Counted from the first letter of the stretch, positions 1 to 12,508 are shown. The stretch: DNA of 64,000 bases from Polyporus tsugae (GCA_024305745.1 JAHRBS010000016.1:1-64000), one strand, 5' to 3'. Notes: generated by a model from the letters alone, not told the origin. Made by a program: numbers and translations.

Positions 1-1233
1 GGCCCTCGTCGTGAAATGATGATATACCGACATGAGCTGAGATGCCACGGCCGCACCCCGCGAGGGGCTGAGGTTGAGAATGCTGTGGACTTCCCAGGTC
101 GCTCCTGCTCACAAGTTTCCACGTTAAGACCCGAGTTAGTCCTTCGACAGGCTGGCTTTGTGTGTGCTCATTGCCGTTGTTGCATCCCTGCTTCTCCCTA
201 GAATATAAGTCTTGCCGATCTCGGGCTCCGGCTGGGCGGACCATCAAATCGGAACGTCTTGGGCTCCTGGAATTCCCCTTCCGGCGTTGTACTCTCACAC
301 CGAGAGCGTCACTTGACCTTCCTGATTCGCGTAGGATGTTGGTTTTTTTTTTCCGTTTATTTTAGGCGAGGTGCGTTCTTGACCAAAACCAATACATTGG
401 CAAGGAATAACTTTGTCCGCTCTGTCGTCTTGCTTCTTTTTCCCTGCTACCGATTATACCGGCACGGCGGACGACGCTGTACAGGAGGACTCCCGGCGGG
501 ACATATTGGTGGGTGCTGACGCCCGGAACACGGAGACGATTGAGCACCCGCCCATCAAGGTCAATGTGTTGGACTCACTAGTTTGCTTTTTAGATGCCAT
601 GTATACCCACCCTCGTCCCATACGTGAGGTCTCTCGGTCCCCGCCTCTACTCAACGAGTAGGTTCGACTACCCACCCCGCAGTCTCCTCGATACGTACAC
701 TCCGTACTCCGCCCGTATCGTGTCGGCACTGAGAGCCGGTATCGTTGTCTTTCCTCTGCTTCTAGTATCTCGCGATGGGCGTGCCCCGTTCCCAGCTGTC
801 CGCCCTCGCTCCCCGCCCGGGTTATAGACGGCTCACCTCGACTACGCCCAGCCTTCCATCACGATGGCCCCATCCGTACTTGGCGGTGCACCCGCCGTCG
901 GCTCCCATGCCAACTCCCCGCCACGCCGTCGTGTGTCACCGCCGTTCCTCCCCGCCGCATTCTCCCTTACACCCAGTTCTACGCCCGGCAGGTGGATACC
1001 TGCGACAACCGGTGGTGAGCACAGTTCCACAGCTGTGTCTAGGTTCATCGACTCAGTCCTCACCTTTAACAGTGTACCACACGTGCTATGCCGTGGTCTC
1101 TCCCTCGCACCTCCTGTTGTAGCTTGACGGGAAATGCACATGGACTTAGGTGCCGTCGGCTGGACTCTGTCGTTCGTTTGCCCTATGCATTCGTGTCGGC
1201 GCACCCGACTGTATTTCTGCTCCGTTGTTGCAG

Positions 1234-1766
1234 GCATCCGGCGGCAGCAGCGTTGCCAACTGTACGTTCGTGGTGAGTCTTCTCCCAATTGTTTGTTGTA
1301 TCTCCGTGATGTTTACGTATCCACGTGCTATGTTAGATTTTGTGCTCGCAAATCTTCCGCTGGCAAGCTCGCGAGAGTGGGACGGGTCTGGATCGGACAC
1401 GACGTTCCGGCTGTCCAGCCAGTGCCTGTTCGGCGGTCTCTTCTCGACGGTCCCTCTCCGCGCGCTGTTTGCCACCCTCGTTCCGCCGAACGCCTGATAC
1501 GGGCGACTTCAGCACTGGTGAGTTCTTCCGCCGCTCCCCACGGTCTCCCTCGCGACTCATCATTCGTGTTTACAGCGCGACCGCTGTCGACTCCCATCCT
1601 GCGTCATCTCGACCTCGCGGCCCGTGCGTATCTCCGGGTCTGTCAACTTTTTGGTTGTCGGTTTGTTTGCGCGTCGTTGCGGTCTCCTCTACAGGCTTCC
1701 GGTGGCGCCTGGGAGTATATGAGAGGGATGTCCGGCGGCCGGGGCGACCACAACAATGTGCAGTAA
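1234..1766 (+). CDS. Candidate spliced gene, 3' exons, unknown product (copy 1)
   Basis: Four exon segments with consistent phases can be read: 1234-1272, 1337-1517, 1576-1637 and 1695-1766, ending in TAA. The introns are 64, 58 and 57 nt, all GT-AG and typical in size for basidiomycetes. The last segment encodes a short C-terminus ending SGGRGDHNNVQ. The 5' end was not located, because several short introns are possible upstream. No domain is recognised. Comparison with copy 3 supports a real exon-intron boundary: the third intron is heavily changed there while the last exon has only two substitutions. A noncoding transcript or chance open frames in GC-rich DNA remain possible. Confidence 0.35.
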
Positions 1767-2548
1767 GCGCAGTTCAGATACTCTCGGTTGGCCGGTTTCT
1801 TACCGTTGTAAATTCCTTGCAGTGTCGTGGAACGCTCCGCCGGTCTCGCCCCTACCTCTCGGCGGGGATTGGTGGTGGACTGGCCGCATCGGATGACTTC
1901 AAGTTGTCCCGAAAACCTGCGTCGGAGCGCGCGGCCGCAGGTTATTTCCGGCACGCCTGATTTTTGGATCTAGGCGCAGTCGAAATCCCTGTGACCGATT
2001 GGACTATGTAGGTAGAATACGATGAAACGCGGCTGTCCGGCCACACGCAAACCGCACCGTCAGGTACAGACGGCGTCGGAATGACGGGGCGCCCGGCAGC
2101 GGGAGATGACATCTTTCGAGTCGCTTTCTGGCCGATTTTCTTCGTCGGCGGGCTTGTACCTTAGGTGCACGGCGAGAGTCCGCCCGGGGTATTACGGTCA
2201 GTGAGTATGTACATTGTTTTGATTACTGCGAGTCTCGGCGCGAAGGTGAGTGCGGCGCTCTCACTGTAAGTAACTTGCTGTTTTCGCCCTCTCGGGGTCG
2301 CGCTGAGGACACTGAATTTCGAGATATTTGCGCGGTGTCGTAAACGCGAAGTATCTTTGGATGCATAGCCTGCATCGCGGGCTGAGGTGGCGTCGTAGAC
2401 GAAAATGGCGACTGGTGAGAGCTGCGGGCGGAATGAAATATATTTGCATTCTCGAGTACTGTACAAGGCGAAAACTGTGCGCAAACCCATCCCCCGATGC
2501 TCCCATCCCATCCATCCCGTCCCACCCAAACACATCCCCCCAACCCAC

Positions 2549-2584
2549 CATCGCACTCACCATCGCACTCACCATCGCACTCAC
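2549..2584. repeat. 12-bp minisatellite, 3 repeats (copy 1)
   Basis: Three perfect tandem repeats of CATCGCACTCAC are followed by degenerate CATCCCACTCAC-like units to about 2660. The tract lies just past the 3' end of the minus-strand TVP38-family gene, probably in its 3' untranslated or flanking DNA. Confidence 0.9.
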
Positions 2585-2673
2585 CATCCCATCCCATCGC
2601 ACTCATCATCCCACTCACCATCCCACTCACCATCCCATCGCATCCCACTCATCATCCCATCCGGAGTCCGTGT

Positions 2674-4290
2674 TTATCTCCCTGGCCGTGAACCCCTGCG
2701 TGCCTGGGACAAACACCGCGGCGCCCACACGTCCGGCCGCGACCGAGACCCACGCGCGAGCCCTGAGGCTGGGGCTGGCCGTACTTCGTGAGCGGGATGT
2801 CGACATGAGACGCAGCGGGAGTGAACGAGACGGAGGCGGTCGACTCGAGCATCGACGGGCTGCTGCTGCCATACGGCATCTTGTTCGCTGAGCTTCGCCT
2901 GACGCGCCTTGCGGCGGTCGTAGATCACGAGCGGCTTCGCCTCGTTCATCTTGTGGTAGATGTACCACATCGCGCCGACCGTCATCAGCGTCGTCAGCCC
3001 GACGACAACGTACTTGATGATGTTGTCCGACGTGCTGCTCGTCCCGTCCTCGGACTGCTCGAGCGCGACCCCGAGGTAGACGGTGATGAACTGCTTCGGG
3101 AGCGACAGGATCGCCGCGATCGAGAACGTCATCACGCCCATGCCGCACGTCGAGAACACCGCGGTCGTGACTGTGCGCGGAACCGGTCAGCACTCGACGG
3201 CACACAAGGAGAATCGGGACGCACAGTGGCCGGGGATGGCGCTCAGCCGCGCGATCAGCGCGATCTTGAAGCCGCCTTCGCGGACGACGCGCGCCAGACA
3301 CGCATATTGCAACTTTGTCCGCTCCAGCTTCTCTCCGCGCGCGGCACAGCAGTACTTGAACGCGCTTCGTGATGAGAACGCGGAAATGAGCGTCCTTTTC
3401 ATACCAGACGACCGCAGTACTCACTAGAAGTTTCCCAGTTCGCCGAGGAAAGTGCCTGCCGCGACGATCCCGAAGCCGGGCCAGAGACCCCAGACGAGAC
3501 CACAGAGGATGGCGACGATCTCGTGGCCGAAGAGGGGAGGGAAGGAGATGACGAAGAGGACGCCGATCGGGATCGTCCAGCCGAATGGGAGACTGCAATG
3601 AGAACGGCATCAGCGCCGATCATGGCAGGACAGAAGAATCAAACGGGGGTGGCGGTGAATGGGGGAAGGTGAAATAATAGATGGGCGTTGGCCCTTCCTG
3701 CGCACAGTGCTTGTGCATGGCAACGGCGAGGCTTGGCGCAGTGACGGACATGCGACGAAGGAAAGGAGGAAAACGGGACGCACCCGTGCATCCAATTCGC
3801 TGCCGGCTTGCAGCCAGTTGACGATCTGCTTGTGGTATACGGTGAAGAGGATGATGCCGACCAAGGAAATGGCGAACGCGACGTAGTACCCTGCGCCGCA
3901 AACCGTCAGCTGTAGCGCACCGAGGAACAAGCAACGCGAGCACGCACAAAACCATTCCTTGCGGATCCAATACTTCCACTTGAGCATGCGCTCCCAGTCG
4001 AAGACGCCCTTCTGGAGCTCCTTGGCCTCGCTCGGGGTGGGACTGGGGGTCCTGTTGATGGCGTGGACGTCGAGGCCGGCCTTGGCGTGGCCGTCGCCGT
4101 AGGAATACCGCTTGTGTGGGGCGTGTTTGTCCGAGTCGTGGTCGCGCTCGCCGGAGGAGTCGCTGTCGAAGGACCTGGCGTCGAGGCGGGTGTCAGGGGG
4201 ATAGGGATATGGGGGGTTGGAGTTGACGTTTGCGTAGTGTCCGGCGGAGGAAGGCTCGCGGGAACCGTAGGGAGAGCGTGGGGCAGCCAT
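2674..4290 (-). pseudogene. TVP38/TMEM64-family Golgi membrane protein, frameshifted (copy 1)
   Basis: This has the same four-exon gene structure as the intact copy at 13926-15562. The N-terminal exon encodes a Ser/Pro-rich cytosolic region followed by WERMLKWKYWIRKEWFCAC and a first membrane segment. Two single-base insertions break the frame relative to copies 2 and 3. One near 3811 changes NWLKPAANWMHG to NWLQAGSELDARV. One near 2889 changes ARQAKLANKMPYG to ARQAKLSEQDAVW. The family (SNARE-associated Golgi protein domain, DedA/VTT fold) consists of integral membrane proteins of the late Golgi and endosomes. The indels may be true decay or unpolished assembly errors, since this copy is enriched in 1-nt indels elsewhere too. 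Confidence 0.75.
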
Positions 4291-5883
4291 GGTGACGAGG
4301 ATGTATGAGGGTGTGGAAGAAGATGAGAGAGAAGAAGGACGATGGGAGAATCAAGCGATCGCCGAAGAAGAAGAAGAGAAGAAGGAAGAAGGTGTCGCGT
4401 CGAACTAGACCAGCCAGAGAGACAGAACGAGAATGGTGAGCGAGTGGAGTAGTGGCGGCCTGAGGACGGAGAGAGAGGGAGAGAGTAAAAGCGGGGGCGG
4501 GAGCGCGGGAGAGCGCTGCTTGGGCCTGCGCTGAGCACTGCTCCGACTCGCCGTTGCGGGTGTGCCTGGCCCGGATCAGGGCGCCGACTGATGGCCACGC
4601 CTCGCAATGCGCCCTCCCGCCTCGTCCCGCCTCTTGATCACCGCCGTCAGTCGGCCAGTCGTTTACACCACCTCGCGTGCTCTCATTCCAGAGCAGACTC
4701 TCGTATTTTTCTCAATCCTGTCCGCACACAGTCCAGAGCTTTGCAGTCGTCCGACTCGGCGGTGCAACACCAGCGCAGTCCGTTCAAGTGATCATGACAC
4801 ACGCGCCGTGTGCACGTGCTACCGCCTTCGTGCTTATGCATCATCCCTCTCCGACCTCGCTGATCGAATTTTCCTCTCTGGCTATGGCTACATAACGAAC
4901 TCGCGACTGACGGCTTTCCTGCTGAGCCACAGGGACTCGTTCACTCTGGTTGGCTACGCAGTGATGGAAGTACATAAAGTACTCGCCAAATAAGCACACG
5001 CAGTCCGTATTTTCCTCCACTATCTCAAGGTAATTAACCGACACTCAAGCTGGGCAGACAGCCAACCGCGCTCGCGCGAGGCGGCTCATAGTCCCGTCTT
5101 CGACTATGATTCACGGGTGCAGTGCGCGAGCCCTCCCCGAGCGTGGCGCGCACTCTTCCCGATCCACCGGAAGTTGCACAACACATTGCTTTGGGGGGCA
5201 AGGCGCCGCCGACTGGGACGCTTCTCTCTCCGACAGCTTTCGCTCTCGCTTTCTCGCCGGTTCTCTCTCCCGTCGTCGAATGTCGACGCGTCAAAACGTG
5301 CTCTTCCACCTTTTTTTTCGGCCGCTCTTCTGCCTCTTTCGAACGACAGCTTTCTCCCTCGGTTTCGCCTTCCGAGACGCGGCTCGAACCGAGTCTCTTA
5401 CGCATCGAACACCCCAGACCAGCCTCAAACAACGCCCACCACGGCTGCGCCATGAAGATCTCGCGTGTTGCACCGCTCTCCCGGTGCGCAGTACGCTTTC
5501 TTTCTCGCCTGCGTACGCGTTCTGCGCTTCAAACACTCCCCCGTATGTCTTCAACTCAGTTGTCCCGTCCCCCATACAGAGTCGCGCCCCGTTGTGTTCG
5601 GCGTCCCTGACGTCCTTTCCCCGCTATTTCCCAGATGCGTCCACTCAGTGTGACTACAGGACCGCGCACGGCACACGAGGACGGACGTGAGCCCGTCTCA
5701 GGTGCGACGACGTAGCTAGGCGGAATCAACGCGAGAGCGCAGGGATGAATTCAGAACCCGGTACAAAGACGACTCAGAGAGGCCGTGGAAATGCGGCAGA
5801 AGCGGACGCGATTGAGTCTCGATACGGTATCCTCGGGCTCGGATGTAAGTAACGGCGCGAGCCACTTCATGTATCCGCGCTCG

Positions 5884-6427
5884 GTTCGTGAGCCCGTTGA
5901 TGCTCTGCTACAGCTATCCGGACACCGTGGACGACGCCGGGCACCCAACGCCGCGGCCGTTCGAGTTCTGGAGCGTCCAGGCCAGCGTCGCGTTGCCCGT
6001 CGGGAAGTGCGCTGCGATGGGCGGATTGCGCGCCATGTTTCCCGCCGCGACGTTCGCATTCAACGCCTGTGACGACGAAGAGAACGCGGTGAGTAAAAAG
6101 GCCTCGAAACGCATGATGTAGGCAGATGCACAGCGATGTACTGGTCGCGCGGGGGCGGGCATGGGCAGCGGTGAGGATCGGCTTGCCGTCGGGGCCATTG
6201 ACACCATCGCAGTTGCTTTGTGGGTAGAACATCAGTTATCGGTTATTCTATTCGGCGAAAGCGAGAGTGGACGCTTACCCAGTACCGTTGAGGTGAACAC
6301 CGGTCTGGTCGCCGAAGTCGGGGACGAGCGCAGGATCCACGTCGCGGCGGGCGAGAGGACTTGAGCGAACGGAGGCGGTGATGGTGGCTGCAGCGAGGAT
6401 CACAGTGGATCCGAACTTGAGCTTGAT
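5884..6427 (-). pseudogene. Decayed secreted cysteine-containing protein gene (copy 1)
   Basis: Read on the minus strand, this resembles the intact gene at 35970-36896. It has a signal-peptide-like stretch, then SSPLARRDVDPALVPDFG, a fragment NCDGVNGPDGKPI, then ALNANVAAGNMARNPPIAAHF and a terminal GVGCPASSTV. It is broken in several ways. There is no ATG at the expected start, where ATC and CTC occur. A frameshift precedes the CPCPPPRDQ-like motif. Two in-frame TAG stops lie near the end where the intact gene has CAG-type codons. The intron before ALNANVAAG is in the same place as in the intact gene. Only one of the two repeats of the intact protein is present. Confidence 0.75.
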
Positions 6428-8455
6428 GGTAGGGGTTGACTTTGCTCTCTCGCGTTTTCCGACTCGTCCGGCTCTCCCCGGCCCGTCATCCCTGCGCGAT
6501 CGTGTTCGATCCCCAGCCAGCGCACCTTCCCTATTCCCTACCACAGTACATGCAGACGGCGGCCACGCGGCCACGGCCGCCGCCTGCGGAATGGGAGAAA
6601 CACGCGGCGCCCTACTAAATGCTTACAAACAGCCCGAACCAACAGGGGAATCGCGTCCGGCACTGCTACATGCCAGAAATCGGGCGGGCCCCGTCCTCAA
6701 TCTCCACCGTCCTCGGTCTACCGTGGCCAGTGACGCCGTGACCGACTGCCACCTCCACAAGCTACGTTCAGCATGGTGAGTTCGAGTCGGTAATGGATGG
6801 ATCTCAAACAGCTGACGTACCTCAAGCTTCAGTCGCTACCGCGAGTTATCCCAGGTGGGACACGGTCGTCTTCGGGCGGTCGGTTCGTCGGTGACGGCAG
6901 TGCAGACTAGAGCAGTATATAAGCCGCCTGGTGTCGAAGATGACGGGATGGGGATGTAGCGGTGGTGGGCGGCGGGAATGGCGTGCCCCTCCTCGTTGTT
7001 AGGGTACTTATACTCTCATAGCCCTCTAACCGCGCGCACGGACCGCACCACACCGTTCAGCAGGGGGGCAAGCTTAAGGATAGCACCGCCGATCCACTCC
7101 AACTCGCAGCTGCACGGCCGGCGATTCGCAAGTGTTCCGCGCGTACGCACTAGTCAAGTTCCTTCCGGGGCCCGGCGCTGGGCGGAAATTTGACGGTCGG
7201 TTCCATTCACGTATCGCTTCCTCCGGTTCCCTGACCTCCGTTCGCTCTGCAGGAATCTTCATTTCCTTCTTGGAACTTCGACGCGGCGCTGGTCTCCGCT
7301 GGCTTGTCGTTCCTTCCGGTCCCCGCCGTCACCTGTCCCTCACTCTCCTCGTCGCCCTCGTACGTCCCGACCTGGGCTCAGCAGGCAATCCAGCGGGGCC
7401 TCTCAGTTCTTCGAAGACGAGCGTGAAGCAACTTTGGTACAGACTCGGACTACTAACTAGTGCCAGCGAGTGTCGAGAGGAGGGGTTTATCGCCGCGGAA
7501 TTGCATGCCGGCATAGTCCATCCTCGGCTCACGTCCTTCCCATATTCTATCGTTGTGGGTCCCTGCAGCGCCTAGCTATAGTCAGGTACGCTGTATCCGA
7601 CCGAAGAATGGATTTATTTTAGGATCATCGAGACAGGTGCTCCGTGTGCCGCCGACCTGCAGCCTGAACGCGAGGATGGGTGGACACATTCCGGCCACTC
7701 GAGACTCCAGGTCAGCGCGTGCAGTTCAAGTGTAGCAGACGTCGAGTACGCTCTGAACGGCGGGTGCGACGCTCATCGCGTCCGGCCTTTCAGGGCTCGG
7801 GGTCCGGTTGACTGAATTTCTGTGAATTATAAGAGGGTATTGAATCAGTAGCATCTCACCAGCGCACCCGAACACACTGCCGTGCAGCCATAGACGACAG
7901 CCACCCAGGCTGCGTACTGTCGTCCACTGCTTCTAGCCAGCGGAAGGCGTCAGGCTGCCAGCCGCAGGTAGCAACAGAACCTCCCGACCGAACAAGACTG
8001 AGAAGACTCGCACGCCGGCTATGGCACTCGTCTAGCACCCTGAGATTGAGCGGCGTGAGCGCAGAGCCGCAAGGCCTTGGATAGTTGTTGTCTATGTACA
8101 ACCTGTCCACAGCCTGAGGATACGGAGAGCCTGCGAAAAAGCGCATTACATGGGCGCACCCGTACGCGGCAGAATCTAGACGGCGCGAGGGTGCACCAGC
8201 GATCTGATTCAAAAACTCGCAAGACCGGCATCCTCGCGGCGGAATATCGGGAAATGGAACCGGACGTGTTCGATAGCATGTTCAAGTTCAAGTGCGTCCG
8301 CTTGAAGGCCGTTGACTTACTCAAGGGTCCGAATCGCACTCAGTTGTCCGTTCGGAGGGCTGAATGCGTGCAAACCGTCGAATATACATGTCACAAAAAT
8401 ACAGATGTAGTGTAGCTGGAATTACAACCTCAAAGGAAGACGAACCGGGTCGGGT
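6428..8455. other. Unit spacer without a recognised gene (copy 1)
   Basis: No open frame here has recognisable similarity. A TATAAG-like motif occurs near 6915 on the plus strand, but no gene can be tied to it. The same content recurs in copy 2 from 17699 to 19726. Confidence 0.4.
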
Positions 8456-9357
8456 TTGGTGAGAGCGAACAGAGGAAAGACTCCGAGTCCGCCGCCGCGC
8501 GCGGGACGAGCGTGCGCGCCCGTCCACATTTGGCAAGAGCTCGGGTCCCGGCGCTCGACTCGACATCTTACAACCCGACCACCACCACGGTCCGCTAGGG
8601 ATGCAGATTCCTGCAAATGCGACCGTGTGACGACGTTTCGGGCCGTTCTGTTGCATGACATCTCCGCGGACTCTCTGTACTCCGCCGACACTGGACCCTT
8701 GGATATCCACGACTGTCTGCCGTCTGGGTCTCGTCTCGCCGCCGCCGTCCTGCAAGCAGCCGGCATACGACTCTGGCTCCGCCGCTTGGTTTCGTGCCCC
8801 TCAAAGAAGCGAGGAGGTCCGTTCTCGATCGTATGCGGGTACGTACCAGGCAAATACGCCGGGCCGCTCTTCGACCCTGCCATGCTCGGCTCGCTTGACA
8901 TTCTGGCATCAAGAAGGTGAGTTTGTCCTACCGTTCTTTCCCTAGTGCGAGTGTAGAAGTCGCCGCGGGACAGTCCCGACTGTCATTGAAAGTGGTCTTG
9001 ACAACATGCCGAGTACGCTCCTCCGTCTCACTTGGCGTGCGTGGAGAATCGAACTTTCTGCACGTCCGTGGGCATCTCAAACAGTGCGGGAGGCGCATTT
9101 CTTGTCGTGCAGCTCGATCACCAGTGTACCCCACGGACGCGGTGCCAGTACGCCGTCGATATCACCCTGCAGAGCCTTCCCGCAGGCCGGGCCCACTCCC
9201 GCTGTGCGAGTTTGCCTGCAAAAGAGGTCAGAGTGAGCATGGGTATAATGACGACGGATGCCGAACACGCCCGTGTTGCAGGTACGTGCCGCGTCATGTT
9301 CGTCCCCGGATTGTCTCGTGTTTCGAACGGCACCATCGGGGCTTCCCCGAATATTGA
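8456..9357 (+). CDS. Candidate spliced reading frame, unknown product (copy 1)
   Basis: An open frame starts with ATG at 8456 and can be continued through two GT-AG introns, about 8919-8958 and about 9228-9281. It ends at TGA 9355-9357. The encoded protein would be mostly Arg/Ser/Pro-rich with no recognised domain or signal peptide. GC-rich DNA yields long chance frames, so this is a proposal based only on frame continuity and splice signals. The same structure is preserved in copy 2. Confidence 0.22.
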
Positions 9358-9959
9358 ATTCTGTGCTAATTATGCGCCCATCTCGCCAGGACCATGGTTA
9401 CGGAAGGCCCTGTCCTAAATGTCGTCCATCGGAGCGCCGTACATCTAGCGGACCTAGCGTTGAACTATACCCAGACAGTGTACGTCATTTTCGATCACAA
9501 CGGCAGGCGCAGATCACAAGCGTCTTGGAGACGTTGTTTCCATTGGACACAGCAGCTCTGCACGGTCTTCTGTGGAACGTATCAGAGGACCGCGCCGAGC
9601 TGCTGGAACGTTCCGCTCGATTGGTTGTGTGCTCGCCTGGAACTTGATTCCAGCCGACTCCGGTGGGCCAGCTTAATGTCTTACACGCGCGACCCCGCGG
9701 CCGCAACAATCAGTGTCTGGCCTGGAGTTTCGGATGACCGAGGACGTGAATACGGTGCCGGGGAAGGGACAGCGCAAGCAGTCACCAGACCAGGTTTTTC
9801 TCTGCTTCTCCTCTGCCCTCGGGTGCTCGGCGCATGAGTCTGAACTGCCGCCACTCCGTAATGCGAATCCCTTGGCACCCATCTACACCGACAACTTGAG
9901 GGTACGACGCAGTATCGGTAGTGGAAGGTGGTGGCGCGGTGGGAAAACACCGCCTGTAG

Positions 9960-10917
9960 ATGGTTTGGTCACGCAATTTGGGACCATCGTCGCTTCGACA
10001 GTTTGGGGTTAGTTTGAGGTGCAACGGACGGAGATTTGGCGGCCGCGATCGAGAACATCTCGTGGATGTTTCCGAGTCCTCGGCTTTGAATGGCGGATCT
10101 CGGAGCACTGCCCGGAATTCAAACAAGTCTGACACATGCCAAACGGCGATTGCATTGCCAGGTCGTCGATCGGCTGGAGGGAGAGACACGCATTCACGTC
10201 TCCCGTACATCCCCGACTTTGAGCGGTGCTGTCAGGCACGTTCGGTTCATCAACTCGATGTGGTAGGAGTTTGCGGCCTCGGCGCGAAATTATGTCCGGC
10301 AAACAAACATCCAGAATACAGGTTCGTAACCCTTGACATCGAGGTCCCGGTCTCAGCACTCACGTCTGGTCAGGTCAAGCGCGAACACTAGCAGCAGCCC
10401 GGATACTATTCGACGGGGTCCCATGGCATACAGGAGCCATGCCTCTTCCTCCGCCACTTGGAGAGGCGGACCGTGGCAACGATGCTGTCGTCTGCTGCAT
10501 CCGTATCTCATCAACCTGACGACGGTGAGTTTTCCAAGCGGATCCCCGGTTCTCTTCCATTCAGGCACGCCGGTAGACCAGGATGCTGTCGGCGGACCCT
10601 GCTTTGGCTCCTCTTCTCACGGTGAATGGGGGCGACGCTCCTGTTCTAGAGCGCAGGCTGACGTCGTCTTCCGAGACTTCTCGTTCATCGGGCGAGCTAC
10701 CGACAGACTTGTACAGCCATTCGGAGATCTGCCTTTCTCCGGGAGAGAAGTGTAGACGGATAGTCCGCCGCCGCAGGTAGCTTAGGGATCATAGATCGAG
10801 TTCCCGTCCCTAGCACCTCACCTTGGACGTCTAGGCACGCGAACAAGGTGTGTCCTGGAAGCGATGGGGCGAGCAGTCGGCAGAGAAGAATTCGACCGCC
10901 CTTCGACTGGCTTATAG
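9960..10917 (+). pseudogene. Candidate five-exon gene, unknown product, with two nonsense changes (copy 1)
   Basis: Five segments join with consistent phases: 9960-10161, 10236-10321, 10392-10524, 10565-10710 and 10777-10917. The GT-AG introns are 74, 70, 40 and 66 nt. The third segment encodes SHGIQEPCLFLRHLERRTVA and the last ends EEFDRPSTGL before TAG. In this copy codons at 10783 and 10792 are TAG, whereas copy 2 has CAG at both. A third C-to-T at 10811 changes Pro to Leu. That the copy-2 frame stays open exactly in the phase predicted by splicing is the main support for a real gene. The start is uncertain; the frame may extend upstream through a 57-nt intron ending at 9959. No domain recognised. 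Confidence 0.38.
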
Positions 10918-12508
10918 GCACGTAAGTTTGAAAGCCTGCGTTGGATGCCGAATGCAAACTGATTCCTGCCACAGCCGTCGGAATCGGCGGCATGTGCATG
11001 CTCCCCCGCGGTCCTGTTGTGTGGACGTCGGAACATCGCTTGAATCCTGCAGGGTCCACGGCAGCCGGACATTAGGTGCGTGTGGTTTTGTATGCGAACC
11101 TTCCCTATCGGATCACGGCTGTTCAAACCTGGATCGCCGCCCACAATTCCACAGGATGTGTGCCTGAAACCGCGCGCCGCTCGACTGCCGATTGGCGGTG
11201 CGCTATTTTGCGTATGACATTGGCCGTGATGCATTGATGGCCACCGGCAGGTACGTACAGTGTTCGAATTCCATTCCTTCTTGTTTGTCTGGCCGTCTTC
11301 CTGCACTGCCGCCCTCGTGTGAATGATGATATACCTACATGAGCTGAGATGCCCACGGCCGCACCCCCGCGAGGGGCTGAGGTTGAGAATGCTGTGGACT
11401 TCCAGTCGCTCTGCTCACAAGTCCACGTAAGACCCGAGTTATGTCATTCGACAGGCTGCTTTGTGTGGTGCTCATTGCCGTTGTTGCATCCCTAGCTTCT
11501 CCCTAGAATATTCAAGTCTTCCGTCTCGGGCTCCGGCCTGGCGACCATCAAATCGGAACGTCTTGGGCTCCTGGACTTCCCCTTCCGGCGTTGTACTCAT
11601 CACACCGAGGAGCGTCACTTGACCTTCTCTGATTCGCGCTTAGGATGTTCGGTCGAGGTGCGTTCTTGCCCTAAAAATACATTTGGCAAGACTAACTTTG
11701 TCTCGCTCTGTCGTCTTCTTTTCGCTACCGATATCCGGCACGGCGGACGACGCTGTACAGGAGACTCCCGTGCGGACATATTTGGTGTGCTGACGGCCGG
11801 AACATCGGAGACGATTGAGCACCGCATCAAGGTCAATGTGTGGACTCACTAGTTTGCTTTTAGATGCCATGTATACCCACCCTCGTCCCATACGGTGAGG
11901 TCTCTCGGTCCCCCGCCCTCTACTCAACGAGTAGGTTCGACTACCCACCCCGCAGTCTCTCGATACGTACACTCCGTACTCTGCCCGTTATCGTGTCGGC
12001 ACTGAGAGCCGGTATCGTTGTCTTTCCTCTGCTTCTAGTATCTCGCGATGGGCGTGCCCCTCGTTCCGCAGCTGTCCGCCCTCGCTCCCCGCCCGGGTTA
12101 TAGACGGCTCACCTCGACTACGCCCAGCCTTCCCATCACGATGGCCCCATCCGTACTTGGCGGTGCACCCGCCGTCGGCTCCCATGCCAACTCCCCGCCA
12201 CGCCGTCGTGTGTCACCGCCGTTCCTCCCCGCCGCATTCTCCCTTACACCCAGTTCTACGCCCGGCAGGTGGATACCTGCGACAACCGGTGGTGAGCACA
12301 GTTCCACAGCTGTCTAGGTTCATCGACTCAGTCCTCACCTTTAACAGTGTACCACACGTGCTATGCCGTGGTCTCTCCCTCGCACCTCCTGTTGTAGCTT
12401 GACGGGAAATGCACATGGACTTAGGTGCCGTCGGCTGGACTCTGTCGTTCGTTTGCCCTATGCATTCGTGTCGGCGCACCCGACTGTATTTCTGCTCCGT
12501 TGTTGCAG

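Larger units (their letters stand above)
1..11309. repeat. 11.27 kb tandem unit, copy 1
   Basis: This is the first of three head-to-tail copies. The sequence starting at position 2 recurs at 11311 and again at 22582. From about 4.5 kb to 11.3 kb it matches copy 2 at a constant offset of 11271 with only scattered substitutions. The first ~1050 nt differ from copies 2 and 3 by dozens of 1-2 nt indels, although copies 2 and 3 agree with each other there. Further single-base insertions lie near 2157, 2889, 3811 and 4455. The unit holds a TVP38-family gene, a minisatellite, a decayed secreted-protein gene and unidentified spliced reading frames. Whether the array continues left of the window cannot be seen. 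Confidence 0.97.

Noticed and set aside
2328..2891. Long plus-strand open frame opposite the TVP38 3' end (also in copies 2 and 3)
   Set aside because: It is the antisense shadow of the TVP38 gene joined to the minisatellite; the minus strand has the family signature and correct splicing.
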